A stretch of DNA of 64,000 nt from Dyella sp. BiH032. GTDB taxonomy: Bacteria > Pseudomonadota > Gammaproteobacteria > Xanthomonadales > Rhodanobacteraceae. A program made the translations under genes and the position numbers. This document shows positions 53,481 through 63,674 of this stretch, piece by piece. Position 1 is the first letter of the stretch; each line of letters begins with the position of its first letter. Location: positions 310,001-374,000 of the forward strand of contig NZ_CP134867.1 in NCBI RefSeq assembly GCF_031954525.1, read 5' to 3'. Below the pieces are notes generated by a model. It was given only the letters and a program-made list of their open reading frames with translations, had not been told where the DNA came from and made no database searches.

Positions 53481-54335
53481 ATGCATTTCATCGTTCTGGC
53501 CATCTGCTGCAGTGTGCTGGTTTCCGTGCTCCTGAAACTGGCGCGCCGCTATGACGTCGACGTGGGCCAGGCGGTCGCCTGGAACTACGTGGCCACCAGC
53601 GCCCTGACCGCCTGGGTCTTTCATCCATCGCTGACATCGTTGGCGGCGCCTGGCGCGCCCTGGCTCGGTTTCGTCGGCTTGGGCATGCTCTTGCCGCTGA
53701 TCTTCCTGGCGCTGGGTGCGTCGGTGCGGCATGCCGGCATCGTGCGCAGCGACGCGGCGCAACGGTTGTCGCTGGTGGTCTCGTTGCTGGCGGCATTCCT
53801 GCTCTTCGGCGAATCGGCGAGCGCAGCCAAGCTGGCGGGCATCGCGCTGGGACTGGTCGCCCTCGCCTGCATGGTATGGCGCCGCGATGCGGAGACGGGC
53901 GAAGAAGGGACCGGTTGGCTCTGGCCGCTGGCGGTATTTGCCGGCTTCGCCGCCATCGACATCCTGTTCAAGCACGTCGCCCAGGCGGGCACGCCGTTCG
54001 CGGCGTCGCTGCAGGCGATGTTCGCGCTGGCGCTGGTAGTGGCGTTCGCCATCCAGCTGGCGCGGCGCCTTGCGGGCAGGACGCGTTTCACTGTGCGCAA
54101 CGCAGTCGCCGGCTTGCTGCTGGGCCTGGCGAACTTCGGCAACATCGTGTTCTACGTGCGTGCGCACCAGGCACTCGCCGACCGGCCGTCGCTGGTCTTC
54201 GCGGCCATGAACCTCGGCGTGGTCGCGCTGGGCGCGCTGGTGGGCACACTGGTTTTCCGTGAGAGGCTCAGTCGCCTGAACGTGTTTGGCGTGGTTCTGG
54301 CGGCGGCAGCGATCGCGTTGGCGACGCAGGGCTGA
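53481..54335 (+). CDS. EamA/DMT family transporter
   Basis: A 284-residue membrane protein with about ten predicted helices in two EamA-like halves (HFIVLAICCSVLVSVLLKLA in TM1; FAAMNLGVVALGALVGTLVF near the end; RLSRLNVFGVVLAAAAIALA as last helix). DMT proteins export amino acids, nucleosides or other metabolites, or import sugars; no motif gives the substrate. It starts 87 bases after ftrA and converges on the MFS gene with 16 bases between the stops. Confidence 0.85.
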   Translation: MHFIVLAICCSVLVSVLLKLARRYDVDVGQAVAWNYVATSALTAWVFHPSLTSLAAPGAPWLGFVGLGMLLPLIFLALGASVRHAGIVRSDAAQRLSLVVSLLAAFLLFGESASAAKLAGIALGLVALACMVWRRDAETGEEGTGWLWPLAVFAGFAAIDILFKHVAQAGTPFAASLQAMFALALVVAFAIQLARRLAGRTRFTVRNAVAGLLLGLANFGNIVFYVRAHQALADRPSLVFAAMNLGVVALGALVGTLVFRERLSRLNVFGVVLAAAAIALATQG

Positions 54336-54351
54336 CGCCGTCGCCGGCGCG

Positions 54352-55848
54352 TCAGGCCGGCTCCTGCTCTGGCGATGCCTGGACCGGCAGGTCGTTGCCC
54401 GGCAAGGCCGCGTCGACGGTGACCGGCTCGCTCGCGGCAAGCAGGTCGCGGGCTTCCTGTTTCGTGCTCACCGCCGGCGGCGAGCCACGCAAGGGCAGGT
54501 TGGCGGTCTCGCGCACGAACAGCATGGTGAACAAGCCGATGGCAGCCGCGCCCATCAGGTAATAAGCGGGTACCAGCGGGTCGCCTGTGCGCTCCACCAG
54601 CCACGCCGCCACCAGTGGCGTGGTACCGCCGAACAGCGATACGGACACATTGAAGGCGATGGACAGCGCGCTGTAGCGCACCGGCGTGTAGAACAGCGCC
54701 GGCAACGTGGACGGCATGGAACTGGTGAAGCAGGCGAGCGCGACGCCCAGGGCGAACAGGCCCATGAGCACCAGTGGCGCCCGCCCGCTGCCGACCAGCA
54801 GCATGCACGGCACCGACAGCAGTAGCAGCGCAGCGCAGGCGCCCATGATCATGGGACGTCGGCCCAACCGGTCGCTGAGGTAACCACCGGCGACGTTCAG
54901 CGGCATCATCACGGCCATCACCAGCAGGATCAGCAACAGGCCCTTGGCCTCCGGATAGCCGAGCGTCACCGTGAGATAGCTCGGCATATAGGTCAGCAGC
55001 ATGTAGTCGGTCACGTTGAAGACCAGCACCAGCCCTACGCATTTGAGCAATTGCCGCCAGTGCACGGCGACCAGTTCGCGCAGGCTGCCGGCGGGCTTGT
55101 TGCGCTCGCGCTGGTCCAATGCGTCGGCATAGGCCTGGAAGGCCGGGGTTTCCTCCAGCTTCAGGCGCAGATACAGGCCGACGAGGCCGAGCGGGCCGGC
55201 GATCAGGAACGGCACGCGCCATCCCCAGGACAACATCTGCGCCTCGCTGAGCGTCGCGGTGAGCACCGTGACCGCGCCGGCGCCGGCGATGTAGCCGCCG
55301 AGCGTGCCGAACTCCAGCCAGCTGCCCAGCAGGCCGCGCCGGCGGTCCGGCGCGTACTCGGCGATGAAGGTCGCCGCGCCGCCGTACTCGCCGCCGGTGG
55401 AAAAGCCCTGTACCAGGCGCGCCAGCAGGAGCAGCCCCGGCGCCCACAGGCCGATGCGCTCGTAGCTGGGAATCAGGCCGATCGAGAGCGTGCCCGCGGC
55501 CATCAGGATCATCGTCGCCGCCAGTACCTTCTGGCGGCCGTAACGGTCGCCCAGCGGGCCGAACACAACGCCGCCTATCGGCCTCACCAGAAACGCCACG
55601 GCGAACGCGGCGAAGGTGGCGAGCAACTGCGCGGTGGCGTTGCCTTCGGGAAAGAACACCTTGCCGAGCGTCACCGCCATGTAGCCGTACACGCCGAAAT
55701 CGAACCACTCCATCGCGTTGCCCAGCGCCGCCGCGCCGACGGCGCGGCGCACCATGGGCTGGTCCACGATCGTGATGTCGTCCAGGCGTACCTGACGCGG
55801 GCGCTTGAACCAGCCGAAGTGGGAGCGATGAGGATGATGGAGCGGCAT
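54352..55848 (-). CDS. MFS transporter of the metabolite:H+ symporter type (ProP-like)
   Basis: A 498-residue, 12-helix symporter of the MHS family. The start of TM1 (LGNAMEWFDFGVYGYMAVTL), the loop 2-3 motif (GPLGDRYGRQKVLAATMIL) and STGGEYGGAATFIAEYAP are diagnostic for ProP/KgtP/ShiA-like proteins, which import proline, betaine, ketoglutarate or shikimate with protons. The closest resemblance by eye is to ProP, but the C-terminal coiled coil of E. coli ProP is missing; the tail is instead acidic and Pro-rich. AGGGAGAAC precedes the ATG at 55848. Confidence 0.92.
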   Translation of the reverse strand: MPLHHPHRSHFGWFKRPRQVRLDDITIVDQPMVRRAVGAAALGNAMEWFDFGVYGYMAVTLGKVFFPEGNATAQLLATFAAFAVAFLVRPIGGVVFGPLGDRYGRQKVLAATMILMAAGTLSIGLIPSYERIGLWAPGLLLLARLVQGFSTGGEYGGAATFIAEYAPDRRRGLLGSWLEFGTLGGYIAGAGAVTVLTATLSEAQMLSWGWRVPFLIAGPLGLVGLYLRLKLEETPAFQAYADALDQRERNKPAGSLRELVAVHWRQLLKCVGLVLVFNVTDYMLLTYMPSYLTVTLGYPEAKGLLLILLVMAVMMPLNVAGGYLSDRLGRRPMIMGACAALLLLSVPCMLLVGSGRAPLVLMGLFALGVALACFTSSMPSTLPALFYTPVRYSALSIAFNVSVSLFGGTTPLVAAWLVERTGDPLVPAYYLMGAAAIGLFTMLFVRETANLPLRGSPPAVSTKQEARDLLAASEPVTVDAALPGNDLPVQASPEQEPA

Positions 55849-56185
55849 ATGGTTCTCCCTGGGCGCGTGGACGGACGCACCGCATGGGCGATGCGCAGGG
55901 GCGGTCGCATGGCGACCCCGAATCGAAATGGAGGCGGATCCAATTAAGTGCGGCGGGGAGGCCTGCGAGGGATCCACGGGTCGACGCAGACACGTCAACG
56001 CAAGGGATGGTACCGGACGAGCGTCAAGATTTCGCAAAGCGGTGCATAGGACGGCGGCGAAATGTGTGACTCAACATGGGTCTGCGATGCGTCTCCAGTA
56101 CCAGAGCCATGACTTCTGGCGTGCGAAAGATCGCGTGGCCTTTGCCTAAGCTCGGGTGTTCCGCACCACTCCCAAAGGAATCCCG
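55849..56185. other. Divergent intergenic region without a recognised gene
   Basis: About 340 bases between the ProP-like and S10 peptidase genes, holding both promoters. No clear -35/-10 pair, hairpin or conserved RNA was seen. Several frames cross it, none with similarity to a known family. Confidence 0.45.
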
Positions 56186-57787
56186 ATGCGCACGCTTCCG
56201 TTGGCGGCCGCCCTGGCGGCCCTCCTGTTCGCCGGCACCGCCATCGCCGACAAGCAGGACAAGAAAGACGCCGGCCAGGACAGCAAGGCCGATGCGGCGC
56301 TGGCGCAGCCGTCGTCATCGGAGACCTCCGGCTCGGTGCGCGTGGCCGGGCGGAATATCGACTACAAGGCCGTGGCCGGCACCCTGGTGCTGCACGGCAG
56401 CGGCGACAAGGAACGCGAGCCGCAGGTCAGCATGTTCTATGCGGCGTACTTCAAGAAGGGAGCCGATGCGGGCAAGCGGCCGATCACCTTCATCTACAAC
56501 GGCGGCCCGGGCTCGGCCACCGTGTGGTTGCACATGGGCGCGTTCGGGCCGCGCCGCGTCGTCACCGCCGACGACAGCCACACGCCGGCCGCGCCGTACG
56601 CGCTGGTGAACAACGATGACAGCTTGCTCGACGCTTCCGACCTGGTCTTCATCGACGCACCCGGCGCCGGCTTCAGCCGCCTGATAGCCGCAGACGAGGA
56701 CAAGAGCAAGCGCGAGGAGCAAATGAAGGACCGGCGCAAGGAGGTCTACAGCGTCGACGGCGATGGCCACGCCTTCGCGCAGTTCATCACGCAGTTCCTT
56801 TCCAAGTACGGCCGCTGGAATTCGCCTAAGTACCTGTTCGGCGAAAGCTACGGCACCACGCGTTCGGCCGTGCTGGCGAACATCCTGGAGAACGAGGCCA
56901 GCGTCGACCTCAACGGCGTGATCCTGCTCTCGCAGATCCTCAGCTTCGATACCAGCATCGACGGCCCGCAGTTCAATCCGGGCGTGGACCTGCCATACGT
57001 CGTTGCGCTGCCTACGTTCGCCGCAACGGCTTTCTATCACCGCCGCCTGCCGCAACAGCCGGCCGCCCTGGAACCGTTCCTGCGCGAAGTGGAGCAGTTC
57101 GCCCTTACCGACTACGCCCAGGCCCTGATGGCCGGCAGCCGCCTCGACGCCACGCACCGGCAGGCGGTCGCAGAGAAACTGCACCGGTACACCGGCCTTC
57201 CGGTGGCCTATCTGCTGAAGGCGGACCTGCGCGTCACCGGCGGCATGTTCGAGCATGAGTTGCAAGGCGATGGCGGCGTGACCACGGGTCGCCTCGACAG
57301 CCGCTTCTCCGGGCCGTCGCTGGATCCGCTGAGCAAGGACGCCGAGTACGACCCGCAGTCTTCGGCGATCAGCGCCGCCTATGTCGCCGCCTTCAACGAC
57401 TACGTGCGCAAGCAGCTGAAGTACGGCGATGGCCAGCAATACCGGTTATTTGCATCGATCGACCATTGGGATTTCGCGCACAAGGCGCCGGGCGTCAGTG
57501 GCGAGGCCTTGCAGCAGTCGACCAACGTCATGACGGACTTGGCGATGGCGATGAAGACCAACCCCAATCTCCGCGTGTCCCTGCACGGCGGCTACTACGA
57601 TCTGGCCACGCCCTACTTCGCCGCCGACTACGAGATGCATCACCTGCCGATCCCGGAATCGCTCCAGAAGAACATCTCGTACGACTGGTATCCCTCCGGT
57701 CACATGGTCTACGCCCACGAGGACTCGCTGAAGAAGCTGCACGACAATGTGGCGCGCTTCATCGAAGAGACCGACAACGTGAAGTGA
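56186..57787 (+). CDS. Secreted S10 family serine carboxypeptidase
   Basis: A 533-residue exported peptidase. A signal peptide (MRTLPLAAALAALLFAGTAIA) is followed by a charged linker, then the S10 fold with the oxyanion region YNGGPGSATVWLH and the triad Ser221 (FGESYGT), Asp472 (YYDLATP) and His506 (SGHMVY). S10 enzymes remove C-terminal residues and are active at acid pH; bacterial members are common in Xanthomonadales. AAAGGAA precedes the ATG at 56186. With the S9 and M4 enzymes it adds to a set of secreted peptidases. Confidence 0.93.
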   Translation: MRTLPLAAALAALLFAGTAIADKQDKKDAGQDSKADAALAQPSSSETSGSVRVAGRNIDYKAVAGTLVLHGSGDKEREPQVSMFYAAYFKKGADAGKRPITFIYNGGPGSATVWLHMGAFGPRRVVTADDSHTPAAPYALVNNDDSLLDASDLVFIDAPGAGFSRLIAADEDKSKREEQMKDRRKEVYSVDGDGHAFAQFITQFLSKYGRWNSPKYLFGESYGTTRSAVLANILENEASVDLNGVILLSQILSFDTSIDGPQFNPGVDLPYVVALPTFAATAFYHRRLPQQPAALEPFLREVEQFALTDYAQALMAGSRLDATHRQAVAEKLHRYTGLPVAYLLKADLRVTGGMFEHELQGDGGVTTGRLDSRFSGPSLDPLSKDAEYDPQSSAISAAYVAAFNDYVRKQLKYGDGQQYRLFASIDHWDFAHKAPGVSGEALQQSTNVMTDLAMAMKTNPNLRVSLHGGYYDLATPYFAADYEMHHLPIPESLQKNISYDWYPSGHMVYAHEDSLKKLHDNVARFIEETDNVK

Positions 57788-57887
57788 GCGGACCGGCGCT
57801 CCGGGAAAAGGAAAGGACTGCGTCAACCGCGAATTGCTATGCTAGCCGCGCCGTCACCGCCCCCCGATTCCTATACCGGCTCCGATC

Positions 57888-58262
57888 ATGCGCGCTCTCG
57901 TCGACAACTACCTCGCTGCCTACAACCGCATGGACGTGTCCGCCATGCTGCGGACCATGCACCGCGAGGTGGTGTTCGAGAACTACACCAAGGGCGTGCT
58001 GAGCGTGCGGACCCAGGGCGCCGACGAGCTGCGCCACCTGGCGGAGAGCTCCCTGCATCTGTTCTCGGCGCGGCGACAGCTCATCACCGCCTTCCGCGAG
58101 CACGGAGGGGACGCCGCCACGGCCGACATCCTGTTCGACGGGACCTTTGCCATCGACCTCCCTAACGGCGTCCGCGCCGGCCAGAGCATCGCGCTGACCG
58201 GACGCAGCGAGTACCGGGCTCGGGACGGCCTGTTGGTCTACATCGCCGATTTCAGCGAGTGA
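57888..58262 (+). CDS. NTF2-like (SnoaL) fold protein
   Basis: A 124-residue protein with the SnoaL/NTF2 cone fold by pattern: helices LVDNYLAAYNRMDVSAMLRT, strands HREVVFENYT, ADILFDGTFAIDL, GRSEYRARDGLLVYI. NTF2-like proteins bind small hydrophobic ligands or act as isomerases or cyclases, but no catalytic residue allows a choice. The usual length is 110-140. It lies 100 bases after the S10 peptidase and 25 before the HAD gene, with which it may be co-transcribed. Confidence 0.8.
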   Translation: MRALVDNYLAAYNRMDVSAMLRTMHREVVFENYTKGVLSVRTQGADELRHLAESSLHLFSARRQLITAFREHGGDAATADILFDGTFAIDLPNGVRAGQSIALTGRSEYRARDGLLVYIADFSE

Positions 58263-58287
58263 AGCGCATCAGGTACTTCGCGGCTCC

Positions 58288-58980
58288 ATGACCATGGCTG
58301 CCTTTCCTTTTGATGCGGTCCTGTTCGACTGCGACGGCGTGCTGGTCGATTCCGAGCTCATCACCAACCGGGTACTGGCCGAGATGCTCGGCGAGCTGGG
58401 CTGGCCGGTCACGCCCGCGGAGTCGATGCGCATCTTTCTGGGCAAAGCGGTCCGGGACGAGGCCGCGCTGATCGAGGCGCGCACGGGCAAGCCTTTCAGC
58501 GAGGAGTGGCTGCTGGCGTTCCGCCGCCGGCGCAACCTGGCACTGGAGCAAGAGCTGGAGGCGATCCCCGGCGCACCGCTGGCCGTGCGCGAGCTGCATG
58601 CGCGGCTGGAGGGCCGCATGGCCGTCGCGTCCGGCGCGGATCTGTACAAAGTTCGGATGCAGCTGGCAAAAGTGGGCATCCTCGATTGTTTCGAAGGTCG
58701 CGTCTTCAGCGGGCAGGACCTGCCCCGCAGCAAGCCGCATCCGGACGTCTATCTCGCTGCCGCCAGCGCGTTGGGCGTGGATCCGCGCCGCTGTGCGGTG
58801 ATCGAAGACACGGTCACCGGCGCCTCGGCCGGTGTCGCAGCCGGCGCCACCGTGTTCGGCTATAGCCCGCGGCAACCGGGCCACGACAGCGGAGCCGCGC
58901 TGCGCGGCGCGGGCGTGGCGCATGTTTTCTCGGACATGGCCGAACTGCCTTCCCTGCTGGCCGGTTGGGCGACGTCGTAG
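58288..58980 (+). CDS. HAD family phosphatase (beta-phosphoglucomutase-like)
   Basis: A 230-residue haloacid-dehalogenase hydrolase with a C1 helical cap. Motif I is LFDCDGVLVDSE with nucleophile Asp14 and acid/base Asp16. Motif II Ser lies in VASGADLYKV, motif III Lys in RSKPHPDVY, and motif IV in VIEDTVTGASAG. It resembles YieH/YfbT-type sugar-phosphate phosphatases, for example acting on 6-phosphogluconate; the substrate is not fixed by sequence. It ends four bases before the convergent lhr stop. Confidence 0.92.
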   Translation: MTMAAFPFDAVLFDCDGVLVDSELITNRVLAEMLGELGWPVTPAESMRIFLGKAVRDEAALIEARTGKPFSEEWLLAFRRRRNLALEQELEAIPGAPLAVRELHARLEGRMAVASGADLYKVRMQLAKVGILDCFEGRVFSGQDLPRSKPHPDVYLAAASALGVDPRRCAVIEDTVTGASAGVAAGATVFGYSPRQPGHDSGAALRGAGVAHVFSDMAELPSLLAGWATS

Positions 58981-58984
58981 CAGA

Positions 58985-61900
58985 TCAAAGGGCGCGCGCG
59001 AGCGCGCGGTCGGGCTCCGCCCGGCGCAATAGCGCATTCTTCCAGCGCTGTTGCTGCGCGCTGTCGGTGTCCACGAGCCATTGCGGCTTGTTCGCCACCA
59101 GCGCGGCCACGGCGACGCCATCCTCGTACAACACGCGCGTGCCGATAACGGCCGGCAGGCGGTTGCCGCTGAGCACGGTGCCCACCAGATTGAGCGGGTC
59201 GCAGCCGCTCAGGCAGACGAACTGGCCCTCGTTCGGCTGCTGGCGGACTTGGCGCAGCTTGCCGATCGCCTCGGGCAGCGCAAACTGTTCGCCGACCAGG
59301 CCCTCGACGAAGCGCCCGCCGCGGATCTCGCCACGCGCTTCCAGCCGGTGGTAGACGCGCAGCAGTTCACGCCAGGTGGGCAACCAGGCGGCCTCGCGCT
59401 CCAGCAGCTTCCAGAACACGACGCCGTAACGACGCAGCAGGGTGCGGGCGACATGCTCCACGGCTTCGCTGCGCGCGCTTCCGTCCTTGCCATCCAGCGA
59501 CAGCGGCGGCCGCACCAGCGACCAGCGGCCTGCGTCTTCGATGCCATTGAGCATGTGGCGGCGCAGGCGCCGATGACGATGCGCATCGCGCTTGGCCGCG
59601 GGAAGCAGCAGCGCGCGCAGGCCCGCGAAACTGTCGGCCGTGACGCGGCCGGCGGCGACCAGTTCGCCCAGTGCGTCCTCCAGCTCCGTGCGCAGCAGAT
59701 GCGCGACGCTCATCAGTTCGTCGAAGAACAGCGCACCGTGTTCGCGCAGCGCGTCGGCGACGGCTTGGGCACGCGAGGACAGTTGCAGTTCCTGTGGCTG
59801 GCTTGCTTCGGCGATGCCGCGCCAGATCGGCGCTTCCTTGCGGGGCAGCAGCACGATCGGCGTAGCGCGCACAGGGCTGCTGCCGCCGGTGGCGCCGCGC
59901 AGGCGGTTCCAGCCGATGCGTCCGGCGCGGCAAAGGTCATCGAGCCAGGTGATGGCGTAGTCGTCGATGCGCGCGGGCAGCAGCTCGGCTTCCCAGGCGC
60001 CGGCAGCGGCTTCGTAACCTTCCAGCTGCACGAGTGCGGCGGGAAGCGCATCGGGTCCGCTCAGGCGCGCCCCCGGCGCGGCATGCTGCCAGTCGAACAG
60101 GAAGCGCATGAAGTCGCGGCGGCTCACCGGCTCGATCTCGCGCCGCAGGCGTCCGATGGTGTAGCGGTGGATGCGCGCCAGCAGATGGCGTTCGCACCAC
60201 TCCGTGTCTGTCGCTGCGGGCGTGAACTGGCCCTGCATCACGTAGCCTTCGGACTGGAGCCGGATCAGCGCGAGCTCCACGTCGGTCGGCTCGACAGCCA
60301 GCGATTCGGCCAGGCGCGTGACGGTTACCGGTCCGAGACCGACGAGGCGGCCGCGTACCAGTTCCAGCAGGGCGTCTTCGCGGGTCCAAGCCTGCGCCAG
60401 GAATTCGGCAGGCGGTTCCACGGCCGGCGTTGCGGAGGCCTCGGCATGGATCGCCCGCCATAGCGGCGACTTCTCGGCGGCGACCCACACGCGCCAGGCC
60501 GCAGGCGCTGGCAGCGCGAGCGCCGTGGCGCGGCGGTTTGCCGCCAGGGTTTGCAGCCAGCCTTCCCAACCCTCGTTGTCCGCCGCCTCTGCGGCCGTGA
60601 CGAAGCCCAGCACGCTGAGCGCCTCGTGCATTTCGTCGGCGCTGCGTACCTCCGGCCAGGCTTCGCCACGCACCGCCTCGATGGCTTCGGGATCGAGCTT
60701 GCCGAGGTCGTCCGCGCTGTCGGCGTCGTTCCATCGGCGCGTCTGCACCGCCTGGGTGCGGCGCTCTTCCAGCGGGGCGTCGTCGAGATAGGCGTACGGC
60801 GCGGCGGTCAGCACCTCGGCGGCGAGCGGACTGGCGGCCGTGAGATCCCGCGCGACGACCTCGATCCGGCCGCTCTCCAATCCGCGCAGGATGTGCAGCA
60901 GGCCGTCGACGTCCATCGCCTCGCGCAGGCAATCGTAGAGCGTCTGGTCGACCAGCGGGTGCTCGGGGATCTGCCGTTCGCCGACGATGTTCTCCAGGCA
61001 GGCGACCTGGTCGGGGAACACCGTCGCGAGAAGATCCTCACTCTTCATCCGCTGGATCTGCGGCGGCACCTTGCGGCCGCCCTGGAAGCGCGGGAGCGCG
61101 AGCGACGTGGTGGCGTTCCAGCGCCAGCGCACCGGAAACAGCGGCGCGTCCAGCAGGGCCTGTACGAGCACGTGCTCGGCGGTGTTGGAATGCAAGTAGC
61201 GGGCGACCTCGATCAACGGGAAGCTGTGGCTGGTGGACAGCGACAGCACGATGGCGTCTTCGGTCGCCGCCGCCTGCAACTCGAAGTTGAACTGGCGGCA
61301 GAAGCGCTTGCGCAGCGCAAGGCCCCAGGCGCGGTTGATCCGGCTGCCCCAGGGCGTGTGGATGACCAGCTGGGTGCCGCCGGATTCGTCGAAGAAGCGC
61401 TCGAACACCAGCGTGTGCTGCGTCGGCAGGACACCGAGCGCGGCTTTCGCCTTGGCCAGGTAGTCCGCCAGCTGTTGCGCCGCGGCGTCGGGGAGGCCGA
61501 GGGTGCCTTTCAGCCAGGCGAGGGCCGCGTCGATGCCGCCTTCATCCAGTTGCGCCGCGATGTGCTCGCGCAGGCGCGACACGCCGAACGACAGCTCGGC
61601 GCTCCGTCCCGGCGCTTCGCCCAGCCAGAACGGGATGCTCGGCGGCACGCCGTGGGCGTCCTCGACGCGCAGGCGGTCGCGCTCCACGCGGATGATGCGA
61701 TAGCTGGTGTTGCCGAGCTGGAAGATGTCGCCGGCGAGGCTTTCCACCGCGAAGTCCTCATGGACGCTCCCGATGACGGTGGCCTGCGGTTCCAGCACCA
61801 CCAGGTAGTCGGCCGTGTCGGGAATGGCGCCGCCGGAGGTGACCGCGGTGAGTCGTGCTCCCCGCCGCGCCCGCAGCTGCTTGTGTACCGCGTCGCGGTG

Positions 61901-63484
61901 GACATAGGCCGCACGGGCGCCGCGGCGCATGGTGAAGCCGTCGGCGAGCATGCGCACAATGGCGTCGAACTGTTCGCGCCGCAGATCGCGGTAGGGATAT
62001 GCGCGTCGCATCAGCGCGAACAGCGCATCCTCATCCCATTCCTGGCAGGCGATCTCGGCGACGATCTGCTGAGCAAGCACGTCCAGCGGCTGCGGCGGAA
62101 TCACCAGCGTGTCCAGCTCGCCACGGCGTACGCAATCGAGCAGCGCGGTGCATTCGACCAGATCGTCGCGCGAAGTGGGAAACAGGCGCGCTTTCGGCGT
62201 GCCGTTCACGGCGTGGCCGGAACGGCCGGCGCGCTGCAGGAATGCGGCGATGGAGCGTGGCGAGCTGAGCTGGCAGACCAAGTCGACGTCGCCGATGTCG
62301 ATGCCCAGCTCCAGCGAGGCGGTGGCCACCAGCACCTTCAGTTCGCCGCGCTTGAGGCGCTGCTCGGCATCCAGGCGCTGCTCGCGCGCAAGGCTGCCGT
62401 GGTGCGCGGCCACGGCTTCCTTGCCCATACGTTCGGACAGATGCCGCGCCACGCGTTCGGCCATGCGGCGGGTGTTGACGAAGACCAGCGTCGTGCGGTG
62501 CTGCTGGGCCAGCACAGCGAGCTGGTTGTAGACCAGTTCCCAGGCGTCATTGGACATCACCGCTTCGAGCGGTACCGGCGTGACTTCGATGGCGAGGTCG
62601 CGTTCGCGGGTGTGACCGACGTCGATGATGTTGCAGCGCTGCGTTTCCTTCTCCCCTCCGGGGGGAAGGTGGCTCGAAGGGACGGATGGGGGGCGGGTGC
62701 TCGCGGGATGGGCTCTACGCAGCGATGCCTGCTCTGAGGTTCCCGCTTCTACGCCCTGTAGATTCCCCTCGCCCCAACCCTCTCCCCGCAGGAGAGAGGG
62801 GGTGAGAGCGAGATTGTCGTTGCCTTCCCCCACCAGGAACCGCGCCACCTCCTCGATCGGCTTCTGCGTCGCGGACAGGCCGATCCGCAGCAAGCGCCGC
62901 TGGCATAGCGCTTCGAGGCGTTCCAGCGACAAGGCCAAGTGCGAGCCGCGCTTGGTCGAGGCCATCGCGTGGATCTCATCCACGATCACCGTCCGTGTCC
63001 CGCCGAGCATGTCGCGTCCGGAAGCGGAGCCCAGCAGGATGTACAGCGACTCCGGCGTGGTCACCAGGATGTGCGGCGGCTGGCGCCGCATCAGCGTGCG
63101 CTCCACCTGCGGCGTGTCGCCGGTGCGCACGGCGGTACGGATGGCTACGTCCGGCAGGCCCATCGCCGCCAGTTCGGCGCGGATGCCTTCCAGCGGGGCT
63201 TCGAGGTTGATGTGAATGTCGTTGGACAGCGCCTTGAGCGGCGACACGTAGACCACCGACGTGACATCGGGCAGGACGCCGCCCTGGGCCAGGCCTTCAC
63301 GCACCAGGCCGTCGATGGCGGCCAGGAAGGCCGTCAGCGTCTTGCCCGAGCCGGTCGGGGCCGCCACCAGGGTGTGGCGGCCTTCACGAATGGACGGCCA
63401 GGCGGCCAGCTGCGCCGCGGTGGGCGCCGGGAAGGCGCGCTCGAACCACTGGCGGACGGCTGGATGAAATGCTTGCAGGGACAT
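58985..63484 (-). CDS. lhr: ATP-dependent helicase Lhr, with in-frame repeat insertion
   Basis: A 1499-residue superfamily 2 helicase (long form; E. coli Lhr is 1538). Walker A is APTGSGKT (residues 42-49), the DEAH-box is DEIH (169-172), and motif III is LSATQKP; motif VI is QRAGRSGH. A winged-helix and beta-sheet region typical of the Lhr core follows, then a long C-terminal region. Lhr translocates 3' to 5' on DNA and is linked with DNA repair. Residues about 223-282 are a low-complexity insertion encoded by a palindromic repeat, between EEVARFLVG and [14 protein letters not shown]. The ATG at 63484 (MSLQAFHP) fits the family start. Confidence 0.95.
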   Translation of the reverse strand: MSLQAFHPAVRQWFERAFPAPTAAQLAAWPSIREGRHTLVAAPTGSGKTLTAFLAAIDGLVREGLAQGGVLPDVTSVVYVSPLKALSNDIHINLEAPLEGIRAELAAMGLPDVAIRTAVRTGDTPQVERTLMRRQPPHILVTTPESLYILLGSASGRDMLGGTRTVIVDEIHAMASTKRGSHLALSLERLEALCQRRLLRIGLSATQKPIEEVARFLVGEGNDNLALTPSLLRGEGWGEGNLQGVEAGTSEQASLRRAHPASTRPPSVPSSHLPPGGEKETQRCNIIDVGHTRERDLAIEVTPVPLEAVMSNDAWELVYNQLAVLAQQHRTTLVFVNTRRMAERVARHLSERMGKEAVAAHHGSLAREQRLDAEQRLKRGELKVLVATASLELGIDIGDVDLVCQLSSPRSIAAFLQRAGRSGHAVNGTPKARLFPTSRDDLVECTALLDCVRRGELDTLVIPPQPLDVLAQQIVAEIACQEWDEDALFALMRRAYPYRDLRREQFDAIVRMLADGFTMRRGARAAYVHRDAVHKQLRARRGARLTAVTSGGAIPDTADYLVVLEPQATVIGSVHEDFAVESLAGDIFQLGNTSYRIIRVERDRLRVEDAHGVPPSIPFWLGEAPGRSAELSFGVSRLREHIAAQLDEGGIDAALAWLKGTLGLPDAAAQQLADYLAKAKAALGVLPTQHTLVFERFFDESGGTQLVIHTPWGSRINRAWGLALRKRFCRQFNFELQAAATEDAIVLSLSTSHSFPLIEVARYLHSNTAEHVLVQALLDAPLFPVRWRWNATTSLALPRFQGGRKVPPQIQRMKSEDLLATVFPDQVACLENIVGERQIPEHPLVDQTLYDCLREAMDVDGLLHILRGLESGRIEVVARDLTAASPLAAEVLTAAPYAYLDDAPLEERRTQAVQTRRWNDADSADDLGKLDPEAIEAVRGEAWPEVRSADEMHEALSVLGFVTAAEAADNEGWEGWLQTLAANRRATALALPAPAAWRVWVAAEKSPLWRAIHAEASATPAVEPPAEFLAQAWTREDALLELVRGRLVGLGPVTVTRLAESLAVEPTDVELALIRLQSEGYVMQGQFTPAATDTEWCERHLLARIHRYTIGRLRREIEPVSRRDFMRFLFDWQHAAPGARLSGPDALPAALVQLEGYEAAAGAWEAELLPARIDDYAITWLDDLCRAGRIGWNRLRGATGGSSPVRATPIVLLPRKEAPIWRGIAEASQPQELQLSSRAQAVADALREHGALFFDELMSVAHLLRTELEDALGELVAAGRVTADSFAGLRALLLPAAKRDAHRHRRLRRHMLNGIEDAGRWSLVRPPLSLDGKDGSARSEAVEHVARTLLRRYGVVFWKLLEREAAWLPTWRELLRVYHRLEARGEIRGGRFVEGLVGEQFALPEAIGKLRQVRQQPNEGQFVCLSGCDPLNLVGTVLSGNRLPAVIGTRVLYEDGVAVAALVANKPQWLVDTDSAQQQRWKNALLRRAEPDRALARAL
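62639..62818. repeat. Palindromic repeat element inserted in frame within lhr
   Basis: About 180 bp rich in CCCTCTCC/GGGAGAGG. One end holds a 10-bp hairpin, CCTTCTCCCC (62647-62656) with GGGGGGAAGG (62660-62669; one G-T pair). The other end holds CCCTCTC (62778-62784) with GAGAGGG (62794-62800). The ends are related in inverted orientation, as in short palindromic mobile units. Its 60 codons keep the lhr frame open on the minus strand. Confidence 0.7.
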
Positions 63485-63674
63485 GGACTTGGGCTCGCTC
63501 GGAGCCGGGCGGGAGGTCCATTCTAGATGGGGGCTCGTAAGGACGCCGGCAAGGTTGTCCGGCCGGGTGCACTTCCCGCCGGTAGCACGCATGGATGACA
63601 ATATTGCGTCACAGCAATGCGCCGGCGTATAGCGCGCACTGCCTACGGTTGCCAATCACTCCTGGGGATCCCCA

